Positions 1-7,852 of a stretch of 39,765 bases of DNA are shown piece by piece (the stretch's first letter is position 1; each line of letters starts with the position of its first letter). Origin of the DNA: SIG622 sp045604705 (GTDB lineage Bacteria; Bacillota; Clostridia; Oscillospirales; CAG-382); contig JAZUOO010000009.1 of NCBI GenBank assembly GCA_045604705.1, positions 1 through 39,765 on the forward strand. Direction: 5' to 3'. Made by a program: the position numbers and the translations under genes. Below the pieces are notes generated by a model. It saw only the letters and a program-made list of their open reading frames with translations. It searched no databases and was not told where the DNA came from.

Positions 1-92
1 GCTTTTTTTCCGTGTTCCGAATTGAATAAATGATAAAAGTTAAAATCGTAATAGTCCTTTTCGGAAATTTCTATATCCAATCTGTATCTCAT
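1..92 (-). CDS. YcxB-like family protein, N-terminal part (cut by window edge)
   Basis: Only the first 30 codons are in the window. The reading frame starts at an ATG (complement of 90-92) preceded six bases upstream by a GGAGGC ribosome site. The peptide begins MRYRLDIEISEKDYYDFNFY, which resembles the start of small YcxB-type membrane proteins of Clostridia, where an 'EISEKDYYDF' opening is common from memory. It lies 36 bases downstream of the CPBP protease gene on the same strand, so the two are probably co-transcribed. The family has no established function. The assignment rests on a short stretch and is tentative; that it is a coding start is fairly safe. Confidence 0.5.
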   Translation of the reverse strand, partial: MRYRLDIEISEKDYYDFNFYHLFNSEHGKK

Positions 93-128
93 ATATAAGC
101 CTCCGTTTCATAAATATACAGGCTCCTC

Positions 129-797
129 TTATCCTGCAAAAGGTATAAATCCTATTGTGTTGGTAGCAAAATTTGCGAACATATGCACAAGCCATGAGAG
201 ATATATTGTTTCGCCTTTTTCGTCGAATTTATTGAAAATTATACCGCCTGTAAAAAGACCTGCAATTGTAATAAGTAGCACAGGAAGACCGAACCAGCCT
301 ATCATCATTGCAACGTGGTACAGAGCGAAAAGAGTGCTGCTAAATATGTATGCAAATTTTTTTGAACCGTTCTTTGCGAGGGTAATGAAAGCAAATCCGC
401 GGAAGAAGAATTCCTCAAGAAGTGAATTGACGAATGATATGTATATCGCTGTGAATATGAAGTTTGATTTGTTGACTCCCGTTGTTTCGGTGAGGCTTGT
501 TGTGAGAGCCGAGAAATCAAACACATTCCGAAAGATGAGGAATGCTCCGAGTACGACAATATATACGCAAACTCCGAGAATCAGAGAAAGGCGTATTCCT
601 TTTTTGTCGGGAATCAGTACCTTCTTTAAGTCTTTGTCACTGTTTAATATGGAATACAGTATCGGTAGTCCCACGAACAGCAATATCTTTATTACAGATT
701 TTATGACATATCCGGGCTGAAATACTGCATCTACAAAGCCCATTATGAGACAGGCAATTATTACGATGAATATTATCAAATTTCTCTTTTTTGTCAT
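129..797 (-). CDS. CPBP family intramembrane metalloprotease (Abi/CAAX-like)
   Basis: A 222-residue polytopic membrane protein of the CPBP (CAAX protease and bacteriocin-processing) superfamily. All three signature motifs are visible: the EExxxR glutamate pair at 128-129 with Arg133 (LLEEFFFRGF), the FxxxH motif at 157-161 and the third motif with His205 and Asn209 (HMFANF). These are the metal-ligand and catalytic positions of the family, so the enzyme looks intact. Several hydrophobic helices (about 7-27, 34-50, 68-90, 112-126, 145-165, 170-188 and 198-218) place it in the cytoplasmic membrane. An AAAGGTG ribosome site precedes the ATG. Family members process prenylated-type or bacteriocin peptides or give self-immunity; the substrate here is unknown. 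It heads a unit with the YcxB-like gene. Confidence 0.85.
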   Translation of the reverse strand: MTKKRNLIIFIVIIACLIMGFVDAVFQPGYVIKSVIKILLFVGLPILYSILNSDKDLKKVLIPDKKGIRLSLILGVCVYIVVLGAFLIFRNVFDFSALTTSLTETTGVNKSNFIFTAIYISFVNSLLEEFFFRGFAFITLAKNGSKKFAYIFSSTLFALYHVAMMIGWFGLPVLLITIAGLFTGGIIFNKFDEKGETIYLSWLVHMFANFATNTIGFIPFAG

Positions 798-1172
798 TAC
801 AGCCTACACCTTTGCATACTATGATAAACCATTATATCATACAAAAATCAAAATAACAACCCCAAAAGTGAAAAAATTCGAGTCATACAAAAAGCACAGC
901 TGTTAATTTTGTTAAAAGAACAATCACATATTTCGGATATTTTCCCAAAACCATTCAAACCAACAACAGTGGAGAATTCACACATACCAAAAGGCAAATC
1001 GTATCACTATTTTGATGTAATTACAGCTAATACGCTGTTTTTTCAATAGCTTTTTTATACTTTTTCACCGCTTGGATTATATCAATGTAATATCAAAGAC
1101 ACTGACGGCATATATTTTACAAAACAAAAAATTCAATCGGTACAATCCGAGAAAGGACATAGGGTAACAAAA
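798..1172. other. Divergent intergenic region with possible gene remnant
   Basis: A 375-base gap between divergently transcribed genes. It contains the minus-strand promoter of the CPBP gene and the ribosome site (GAAAGGA, 1151-1157) of the S1 protein gene. On the plus strand one frame stays open for about 74 codons up to a TAG at 1048-1050, without a usable ATG. It includes stretches such as KEQSHISDIFPKPFKPT and HIPKGKSYHYFDVITANT, and ends over a short hairpin (ACAGC-N6-GCTGT then a T run, about 1025-1045). It may be a decayed gene end, but an open frame by chance in AT-rich DNA cannot be excluded. Confidence 0.3.
831..859 (-). promoter_or_regulatory. Promoter of CPBP protease unit
   Basis: Read on the minus strand: -35 TTGTTA (859-854), 17-base spacer, -10 TATAAT (836-831). 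It lies 34 bases upstream of the CPBP start codon and fits the vegetative sigma factor consensus. Confidence 0.65.
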
Positions 1173-2105
1173 ATGCTTGAACTTTATAAACCGGAAGGAA
1201 CGAATTTTGATACTGAAGAAAACAGAGAACTTTGCGAAACGCTTCAAGGACTCGAATATGCATGGAGCTGTGGTATCGTCCTTGAGGGAATAGTGACAAA
1301 ATGCGACAACGAGAGAAATCTTACCGTGGAGCTTGGAAAATTCACCGGGATAATCCCGAGAAGCGAAGCGGTAATGCCGACGGGAGACGAACCTGTCAGG
1401 GATATTGCGATAATAACAAGAGTAGGTAAAGCGGTATGCGTCAAGATAACTGACATCGAAAAAAAATCCGACGGAAGTATTGCGATAACACTGTCAAGAA
1501 AAAAGGTTCAGGAAGAGTGCTATGCAAATTATGTTTCAAAACTTTCACCGGGGGAAATAATAGATACTCGGATAACGCACATTGAGCCTTTTGGAGCATT
1601 TTGTGATGTAGGATGCGGTATAATCTCACTTTTGTCGGTGGACTGTATTTCCGTCTCAAGGATACATCATCCGAGGGACAGATTTTTTGTGGGACAATAC
1701 ATAAAATGTGCCGTAAAGTACGGACTTGACGAATTCGGAAGAATCACTCTTACGCACAAGGAGCTTTTAGGTACATGGGAAGAAAATGCTGAAAGATACA
1801 GTGCCGGAGAGACGGCCGCAGGAATAATAAGAAGTATTGAACCATACGGAATTTTTGTCGAGCTTGCACCGAATCTTGCGGGTCTTGCGGAATGGCGTGA
1901 GGATGTCAGGGTCGGTCAGAGTGCGGCAGTTTACATAAAAAGCATAATCCCCGAAAAAATGAAAATCAAACTTGTTATTGTTGATACTCACAATGTTGAG
2001 AGTGTCCCTAAACTCCCGGAATACTTTATTGACAGTGGCAAGCTGGAATACTGGAAATACTCTCCTGATAACAGCACAAAAATTGTTGAAACTTTTTTTG
2101 CTTAA
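1173..2105 (+). CDS. S1 RNA-binding domain protein (ribosomal S1-like)
   Basis: A 310-residue soluble protein made of about three S1-type OB folds, at roughly 35-110, 126-195 and 211-272. Each has the S1 pattern of a beta strand with 'I..IEPFGAFCDVG' or 'IRSIEPYGIFVEL', followed by a 'VGQ.....V' segment. S1 domains bind single-stranded RNA. Short two- to four-repeat S1 proteins occur in Firmicutes in place of, or beside, a full six-repeat ribosomal S1. The first repeat is the most divergent, and there is no LytB/IspH or CMP-kinase fusion. The ATG is placed by a GAAAGGA site 15 bases upstream. It probably acts in the cytoplasm on mRNA or the ribosome; the exact role is not inferable. Confidence 0.75.
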   Translation: MLELYKPEGTNFDTEENRELCETLQGLEYAWSCGIVLEGIVTKCDNERNLTVELGKFTGIIPRSEAVMPTGDEPVRDIAIITRVGKAVCVKITDIEKKSDGSIAITLSRKKVQEECYANYVSKLSPGEIIDTRITHIEPFGAFCDVGCGIISLLSVDCISVSRIHHPRDRFFVGQYIKCAVKYGLDEFGRITLTHKELLGTWEENAERYSAGETAAGIIRSIEPYGIFVELAPNLAGLAEWREDVRVGQSAAVYIKSIIPEKMKIKLVIVDTHNVESVPKLPEYFIDSGKLEYWKYSPDNSTKIVETFFA

Positions 2106-2171
2106 GACAGGTATAATTCAAATCCTCAATGTGCAAAATAGGGAATGAGTACAAAGAAAGGATTCGGATAT

Positions 2172-2357
2172 ATGAACGGATGTAAAAAGACCACACTAAT
2201 TAAAGCCGCCGCTGCAGGAACAATCGCCGCAATTACTGTCGGATTAATCTCGGAATGCGGGGTTTGTAAAAAAGTAATGCCAAGAAGTGCAAAACTGAAG
2301 AAAGGTGCAAAAAAAGCACTAAAAACCGTTGACCGTTATATAAATAATATAATGTAA
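2172..2357 (+). CDS. Small single-pass membrane protein, function unknown
   Basis: A 61-residue peptide starting MNGCKKTTLIKAAAAG. The start at 2172 is preferred over an in-frame ATG at 2145 because AGAAAGGA lies nine bases upstream of it. It has one hydrophobic helix (about residues 9-27), cysteines at 4, 30 and 33, and a strongly basic tail rich in Lys (KLKKGAKKALK). It follows the S1 gene by 66 bases on the same strand, with a strong hairpin just behind it. No family was recognised. The coding call rests on the ribosome site and composition. Confidence 0.55.
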   Translation: MNGCKKTTLIKAAAAGTIAAITVGLISECGVCKKVMPRSAKLKKGAKKALKTVDRYINNIM

Positions 2358-2363
2358 AAGGTC

Positions 2364-2416
2364 CCCCGAAGCATTGTTCTGCCCAACTTGTGCAGACATT
2401 AAGGTATGCTTCGGGG
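2364..2416 (+). terminator. Strong 11-bp inverted repeat after small membrane protein gene
   Basis: CCCCGAAGCAT (2364-2374) pairs perfectly with ATGCTTCGGGG (2406-2416). The 31-base interior can form its own TCTGC/GCAGA stem (2379-2397). It begins seven bases after the stop codon of the small membrane protein gene. The tail (AATATTTATGCC) is only moderately U-rich, so it could be a terminator or a stabilising 3' structure. Confidence 0.5.
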
Positions 2417-2659
2417 AATATTTATGCCTTTATTCTGTTTTTATTTCCATTTTATTTCCGGGTCAACTCTCACAGACAAAAAACACGTATGTTACATCTT
2501 TGGAATCAATCTTTTTGCCGTCGTCGATTATAACATCTGTTATATATATCAGAAACAAGCGGACTTAAAAGGCAAAGCAATTGATTCTTACTACCGACAA
2601 CAGCTTTTCGGGAACAGACGTTGAATGCGTTCTTTATTCACGTTCATAAACAAATTAAT

Positions 2660-2696
2660 TCGGAAGAGAACCGCGCACGAAACTCTTCCGATTTTT
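2660..2696. terminator. Terminator hairpin between convergent units
   Basis: TCGGAAGAG (2660-2668) pairs with CTCTTCCGA (2683-2691) and is followed on the plus strand by TTTTT. On the minus strand the same stem lies 33 bases after the stop of the P-type ATPase-like gene and is followed by an AT-rich tail, so it may act in both directions. Confidence 0.7.
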
Positions 2697-2723
2697 GATG
2701 CTAATTTAATTAAATAAAAACTA

Positions 2724-5453
2724 TTATTTTCTGTTGTTTACCGAAACATACAGATTAGTCAATGCAACGGGAATAAAGGCAAAAACTGCCGCAGTCTCAA
2801 TAACCGGAACACCGATACCAATCGGTACAATATTTTTTCCGAAAGACATCATCATTATCACCGCACACACAAGCTCTCCTACAGCTGCTTTAACAGGGAA
2901 CGGCGCAGGAGCCCTTCTTGTACTTGTACTCATAATGCAGAACAATGATACAAGACACTTTGAGAAGAATATTACAAAGAATGCACAGGAAGATGCAGCT
3001 TGTACGTCAAGTGTCTGAATATAGGTAAACAGGAATGCAAAGAACGAACACAAGCCGCAGCATATACCGGCAAACACCGCCTTTGGCATTATCCGTTCCG
3101 AAGAATAATACTGCAGAAACTTCGACGGTGAATCGGAAACTATGCTTCCCGGAGTCCTTATAAAAGCTGTCATAAGCGAAATAACAAGATCTGTAACAAA
3201 CACCGATGCAAGAAGCTGTGTTGTTGCAAGAGGAAGACTGCCTCCTGTAAATAGCGCAGAAAATACACCGAGCAAGCAGAATATCATCGTTGCAAGCTGT
3301 GCACAAACAAGGTATCCTGTTGAAAGAGCCGTACATCTTATCATGTTTCTGCAGATGCAAATGGTTCTGTATATCACGCCAATACCGCGATGCTCTGAGT
3401 GTATGTCCGAGATACGTCTGAGAGTCTTTGGAGCATCTTTTCCGAAAGACATGAGCACATCCCCCTCCGACATATCAAAGGCATCTGCGGGTTTATCTGC
3501 GGCTACAACAACCAGCTTATCACTGTACTTTCTGTTGTTAACCACAGCCCGTTTCTGAAGCCCGCTCAGTCCCATATAAAGAGTGTAGCTTGTAAGGTCA
3601 TCCGAATAAATCTTTTCGTCAAGACTGGAAAAGCTTTTTGAGGTTATGTAGTTATCGTTTTCACGAAGTACACCAATCCGCTTTGCATCGCCTATGACCA
3701 TATCCGACACTTCGTTTGAGAATATTACGGGAGTGATTCCGTTTCGTCGAAGAAGGCTTACATATTTTTCGCTGTCGTAATTAAGTCTTGTCCCAAAGAC
3801 CACAAAGCCCATGAATATGAATCCACCCCGAAAATCGCTTCTTGATACTCTTTCGCAAGGTTTGAAGCATACGGCAACCACTCTACAGCTTTCGTTGTTC
3901 TCATATGACTTTGCGTTGTCAAGTATTCTGTCACGCATCCCCTGTTCAAGCACCTCGGCATTGCCTTCAACATCGTAATATTTGCATTTTCTGAGTATTG
4001 AGGCTGTACTTCCCTTGGTGATAAGCACCGTTGTTCCGTGGTAATTACAAAATGTGCTTACAAGCGAACCGTTAATATCATGAAATTCGGCAATCCTTTC
4101 CATAAAGCGACGTTCCTCGCCGGGTGGAGTAACACCCGTCTTTCTCGAGCCTTCAAGAGCTGCAAGTCCCTCAAGGTCGCCGCCTATGCCCATTATTCCG
4201 TTTTTATCTGTCTTATAATACAGCTCGCTGACACAGAGAAGCATCTCACAAAGACCTCTGAAATGCTTTACATTATCACGGCTGAAATCAAAGCTTCTGC
4301 CGGTATAGCAGGCATCTGCAACCATCTTATCGACATTGAAGCAGGTCGAACCGCAGCACAAAAGATTTTTTGACAGCACAAGCTTTTCGGCGCATTCAAA
4401 ATTCTTTATCTGCACGCCCTGATCCTTAAGCCGTATTCCGCCGATTGCAAAAGCCGAGGCAATACACAGCTCATACAGCACAGACGGGGCACACGACATA
4501 ACTGTTACGGAGAACATGAAAGCATCCGACAGAAAACTGCTTGAAAATATACCTACAATAAATATCAGTGTTCCGCATCCGAGACCGCAAAGACGCATTA
4601 TCGCCGCAATACGTTCGGCATTTGCGGTTACCGAAGCTTCCTCGTTATAACCACCATTATGGATTGTAGATGTGCCGAATGAGTTTCTGCGCAGAAGTCT
4701 CGTTCCGTAACTACTTCCCACTCTTTGACTTGTTACATAATAATCCGCAACATCGTCATTTATCATTATGATTTTTCTTGCTTCCGTGATGGTCATTCTT
4801 TCATCTATCACCACCGCAAGTGCATTACCTGAGATCACGGCAGAGCCTTCATAGACCATGTTTTTACGCATTCTCGGCGGAATATCCCGCATGGTCATGG
4901 GGAAGAACATCGCATCCTTACCCACAGGCTTCACGCGTCTTCCACCGTATTTTTCTATTACGGACAGATTTTCACTGTCAATAAGACGAAGGTTACATGG
5001 AACTATATCGCCTTTAGAGAGAAGAATAACGTCGCCTCTTACAAGTCCAGAACCTTTTACGTTCTTCAGCTTACCGTCACGCAGTACTCTGAAATTGTCA
5101 TCCTTTACCGAATCTCGCAAGGAATTTTTCGAGTAGAGAACAAGGAAGGTTCTTATAAGCGAACAGGCAAGTATGAAACCGATGATAATCAGAATAATCT
5201 TTCCGCTGACATTAGCAAACAGTGAACAAAGTAATGCAGCCGCCAGGAGCATCAGTACCGAAAAATCACAGAGCATTCCTCCCAGACTTCGAATAAATGT
5301 TGTAAAGGGAAAAAAGAACTCCTTTACTTCCCCACTTACTGCGTCATTTTCAGTACTCCTTAGCAGTGCAGCTGATGCAGACAAGCCCTTTTCAAAATCG
5401 GTTCCCAAAAGCTTTTCTACTTCACTTCTCGAGAATAAATACCAGTTAAGCAT
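2724..5453 (-). CDS. P-type ATPase-like protein lacking catalytic motifs (predicted pseudoenzyme)
   Basis: A 909-residue protein with the overall plan of a P2-type cation ATPase: N-terminal region, membrane helices at about 60-110, an actuator-like domain at 120-225, helices at about 285-340, a large cytoplasmic region at 345-690 and C-terminal helices after 700. The active-site motifs are gone. The phosphorylation loop DKTGT is replaced by a CGSTCFN segment (about 367-373), with Gly where Asp should be. The TGES loop reads KYGGRR (about 168-173). The TGD motif is FSNE (about 578-581). GDGxND near 650-670 is absent (VAADKPAD, MSFGKDAP). The nucleotide-domain KGA motif survives as KGS (480-482), and the membrane proline of helix M4 is kept (CAPSVLYEL). 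It probably cannot pump ions by the usual cycle and may be a sensor or scaffold. Its start overlaps the end of the ClpE-like gene by eight bases. The long intact frame argues against a pseudogene. Confidence 0.75.
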   Translation of the reverse strand: MLNWYLFSRSEVEKLLGTDFEKGLSASAALLRSTENDAVSGEVKEFFFPFTTFIRSLGGMLCDFSVLMLLAAALLCSLFANVSGKIILIIIGFILACSLIRTFLVLYSKNSLRDSVKDDNFRVLRDGKLKNVKGSGLVRGDVILLSKGDIVPCNLRLIDSENLSVIEKYGGRRVKPVGKDAMFFPMTMRDIPPRMRKNMVYEGSAVISGNALAVVIDERMTITEARKIIMINDDVADYYVTSQRVGSSYGTRLLRRNSFGTSTIHNGGYNEEASVTANAERIAAIMRLCGLGCGTLIFIVGIFSSSFLSDAFMFSVTVMSCAPSVLYELCIASAFAIGGIRLKDQGVQIKNFECAEKLVLSKNLLCCGSTCFNVDKMVADACYTGRSFDFSRDNVKHFRGLCEMLLCVSELYYKTDKNGIMGIGGDLEGLAALEGSRKTGVTPPGEERRFMERIAEFHDINGSLVSTFCNYHGTTVLITKGSTASILRKCKYYDVEGNAEVLEQGMRDRILDNAKSYENNESCRVVAVCFKPCERVSRSDFRGGFIFMGFVVFGTRLNYDSEKYVSLLRRNGITPVIFSNEVSDMVIGDAKRIGVLRENDNYITSKSFSSLDEKIYSDDLTSYTLYMGLSGLQKRAVVNNRKYSDKLVVVAADKPADAFDMSEGDVLMSFGKDAPKTLRRISDIHSEHRGIGVIYRTICICRNMIRCTALSTGYLVCAQLATMIFCLLGVFSALFTGGSLPLATTQLLASVFVTDLVISLMTAFIRTPGSIVSDSPSKFLQYYSSERIMPKAVFAGICCGLCSFFAFLFTYIQTLDVQAASSCAFFVIFFSKCLVSLFCIMSTSTRRAPAPFPVKAAVGELVCAVIMMMSFGKNIVPIGIGVPVIETAAVFAFIPVALTNLYVSVNNRK

Positions 5454-7797
5454 TCAGTTCTACCACATTAAGCCTTTCATTTTCACACGTAACATACAAT
5501 CCGCGTATTTTAGCATCGTATTTTGATATGATTATTTCAGCCGCCTTATCCTCAATTTCCGTTTGAATAAAGCGTCTGAGGTTTCTCGCACCGAATTTGC
5601 GGCTGTATGATTTGTCCGCAATATATTTCAGAGCTCCGTCTGAATATTCAAAAGTAATGTTCTTTTCGGAAAGGGACTTTTTAAGGTCACTGAGCATGAT
5701 TCTTGCAATACCCTCGAAATCATCTTTTGTGAGCTGATTGAACACGATTATCTCGTCAATTCTGTTTATGAATTCGGGACGCAAAAACTCGGAAAGAGCA
5801 TTCATTATTCTGTCATTTGCTATGCTTCCTTCCTTTTCCGAAAAACCGATGGAATTCATGCCGGTACTTGAACCTGCGTTGGTTGTAAGAACCAGCATGG
5901 TGTTTTCAAAATTAACTTCCCTACCCTGAGCATCGGTGATCTTACCGTCATCAAGTATCTGGAGAAGAATATTCAGAACATCCGGATGCGCCTTCTCAAT
6001 TTCATCAAAGAGTACTACACTGTAGGGTCTTCTTCTGATTTTTTCCGTTAGCTGTCCCGCTTCGTCATAACCTACATACCCGGGAGGTGCACCGATAATT
6101 CTTGATACTGCGTGTTTTTCCATAAACTCCGACATATCAAGACGTATGAGTGCTTCGGGAGAATCAAAAAGATCGTTTGCAATAGTTTTTACAAGCTCGG
6201 TCTTTCCCACGCCTGTAGGTCCCGCAAATATAAAAGAACAGGGCTTTCTCTTTGCGGCAATTCCGGCTCTTGATCGCTTAATCGCCCTTGCGGCAACACT
6301 TATGGCTTTATCCTGACCGACAATCCTCGTCTTAAGCCTTTCTTCAAGCTTGTCTATTCTTATAAATTCACTCTCGTTTATACTGCTCGCAGGAATTCCC
6401 GTCCAGATTTCTATGCAGTGGGAAAGGTGTTCAGGAAGAAGCGTTACCGTTTTTGCGGCATCGCTGAATTTTTCATATTCCTTTGTTATTTCAAACTCGC
6501 GTGCCTTTAGTTCCGCAAGCTTTTTGAATATCTCAATCTGTTCCTCTTCCGTATGCTCCGCTGCTTCGGTATTTTCACGTTCCGCGTTTATTTCTTCAAG
6601 CTCGATTTTCAGCATTTCACACTTTTCTATGCTTATATCATTTATTGAAAGATAGGAAGCCGCTTCATCTATAAGATCTATCGCCTTATCGGGAAGGAAT
6701 CTGTCCGTGATATACCTTTCCGAATATACAACTGCTTTTTCAACTGTCTCCGTGGGGATCTTTACCTTATGGAACTCCTCGTAGTAGGATTTTATACCCT
6801 CAAGAATCCTGATTGTATCCGAAACAGAGGGCTCGTTTATCATTACGGGCTGAAATCTTCTTTCAAGTGCCGCATCCTTTTCAATGTATTTTCTGTATTC
6901 TGCAAGAGTCGTTGCACCGATTACCTGTATCTCTCCTCTTGAAAGTGCGGGCTTTAAGATGTTGCCTGCGTTCATGCCGCCCTCGGCATTCCCTGCGGAC
7001 ACTATCGAATGTATTTCATCAATAACAAGAATGATATTACCAAGCCGTCTTACTTCCTCGATAAGTCCTTTCATTCTGTTTTCAAACTGACCTCTGAACT
7101 GAGTTCCTGCGACCACCGCGGTCATATCAACAAGGTATACTTCCTTGCCGCGAAGCTTTGAGGGAACATCACCGGAGGCAATCTTAAGTGCAAGAGCTTC
7201 AGCAACAGCCGTTTTTCCGACACCCGGTTCACCGATAAGGCAAGGATTGTTTTTTTGTCTTCGGCAAAGAATCTGCATTATTCGTTCAAGCTCTCTGTCT
7301 CTGCCGATAACTCGATCTATCTCACAATTTTTCGCTTTGTCGGTGAGGTTTACACAGAATGTCTCAAGATTCTTTCTGCCTTTTTTCTTCTTTTTCTTTT
7401 CTTTTCCGTCATCGTTCTCTGTACTATCTTCATCGGTCACATTCCGATCTTTTTCTGTGTCGGCTTTTCCGAAAATCGAGCCGAGATTTATGGATGGAGC
7501 TCTACCCTCGGAATCATCATCCATATCCTCATCATCGTCATCCTCCGGATCCATGCCCATCATCTGCGGAAACATACCCGAATCCATAAACCCGGTCATT
7601 TCGTTTTCCATGTTTTCTAGCTCTTCTTCGCTTATTCCCATTTTTTCAAAAAAGTCGTTTATGGGCTTTATCCCAAGCTCTCTTGCACATTTTATGCAGT
7701 AACCTTCCTGTGTTGTCTTCCCTGTTTCATCTAGCTTCTGCATGAATACGACAGCGATTCTTTTTTTGCACCTTGTGCAGTAAGTCATTTTTGCCAT
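5446..7797 (-). CDS. clpE: ClpE-like AAA+ unfoldase with N-terminal zinc motif
   Basis: A 783-residue class I Clp/HSP100 ATPase. The N-terminus has a four-cysteine zinc site, C7-x2-C10 and C34-x2-C37, as in ClpE, instead of the double Clp_N repeats of ClpA/ClpC. A low-complexity linker follows: very acidic at about 84-98 and Lys-rich at about 131-142. The first AAA module has Walker A GEPGVGKT (189-196) and Walker B LVIDE. A middle coiled region (about 415-470) follows. The second module has GPTGVGKT and LFDEIEKAH. An SIGF tripeptide-type loop near residue 650 suggests docking to ClpP, so it would feed substrates to ClpP in the cytoplasm. The ATG is at 7797; the ribosome site is unusually far upstream with a hairpin between. 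It sits between cvpA and the P-type ATPase-like gene, overlapping the latter. No CtsR box was found. Confidence 0.85.
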   Translation of the reverse strand: MAKMTYCTRCKKRIAVVFMQKLDETGKTTQEGYCIKCARELGIKPINDFFEKMGISEEELENMENEMTGFMDSGMFPQMMGMDPEDDDDEDMDDDSEGRAPSINLGSIFGKADTEKDRNVTDEDSTENDDGKEKKKKKKGRKNLETFCVNLTDKAKNCEIDRVIGRDRELERIMQILCRRQKNNPCLIGEPGVGKTAVAEALALKIASGDVPSKLRGKEVYLVDMTAVVAGTQFRGQFENRMKGLIEEVRRLGNIILVIDEIHSIVSAGNAEGGMNAGNILKPALSRGEIQVIGATTLAEYRKYIEKDAALERRFQPVMINEPSVSDTIRILEGIKSYYEEFHKVKIPTETVEKAVVYSERYITDRFLPDKAIDLIDEAASYLSINDISIEKCEMLKIELEEINAERENTEAAEHTEEEQIEIFKKLAELKAREFEITKEYEKFSDAAKTVTLLPEHLSHCIEIWTGIPASSINESEFIRIDKLEERLKTRIVGQDKAISVAARAIKRSRAGIAAKRKPCSFIFAGPTGVGKTELVKTIANDLFDSPEALIRLDMSEFMEKHAVSRIIGAPPGYVGYDEAGQLTEKIRRRPYSVVLFDEIEKAHPDVLNILLQILDDGKITDAQGREVNFENTMLVLTTNAGSSTGMNSIGFSEKEGSIANDRIMNALSEFLRPEFINRIDEIIVFNQLTKDDFEGIARIMLSDLKKSLSEKNITFEYSDGALKYIADKSYSRKFGARNLRRFIQTEIEDKAAEIIISKYDAKIRGLYVTCENERLNVVELNA

Positions 7798-7810
7798 TGA
7801 ATTATAGTAT

Positions 7811-7835
7811 CCCCCACGAGGGGGTTGCTCCTTTC
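7811..7835 (-). promoter_or_regulatory. Hairpin between ribosome site and start codon of the ClpE-like gene
   Basis: On the minus strand GAAAGGAG (7835-7828) is followed by CCCCC-TCGT-GGGGG (7824-7811) and then the ATG at 7797. The linear gap from the SD to the ATG is 30 bases. Folding the 14-base hairpin shortens it to about 16, so the stem may bring the SD closer or control translation. The first in-frame codon upstream of the SD is a stop, so no better start exists. Confidence 0.45.
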
Positions 7836-7852
7836 ATTACATAGGTTTTTTG

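Larger units (their letters stand above)
2358..2723. other. Intergenic region with hairpins and a minus-strand gene remnant
   Basis: A 366-base gap. It holds the 11-bp inverted repeat at 2364-2416, a terminator hairpin at 2660-2696, and a minus-strand open stretch (2463-2564) ending in TGA. That stretch translates to a protein-like tail including ITDVIIDDGKKIDSKDV and TYVFFVCES. Upstream of it in another frame is a short open start, MNVNKERIQRLFPKSCC, which would fit a frameshifted small gene. No family was recognised. The plus-strand frames here look non-coding. Confidence 0.35.

Noticed and set aside
157..720. Long plus-strand frame opposite the CPBP gene
   Set aside because: It mirrors a gene with all family motifs; its own translation is basic, Ser-rich and unlike any protein.
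2406..2624. 72-codon plus-strand frame in the intergenic gap
   Set aside because: No ribosome site, begins inside the inverted repeat and has an implausible composition.
7375..7420. A/T-rich homopolymer-like run in the ClpE-like gene as a repeat
   Set aside because: It simply encodes the Lys-rich linker of the protein (about residues 131-142).
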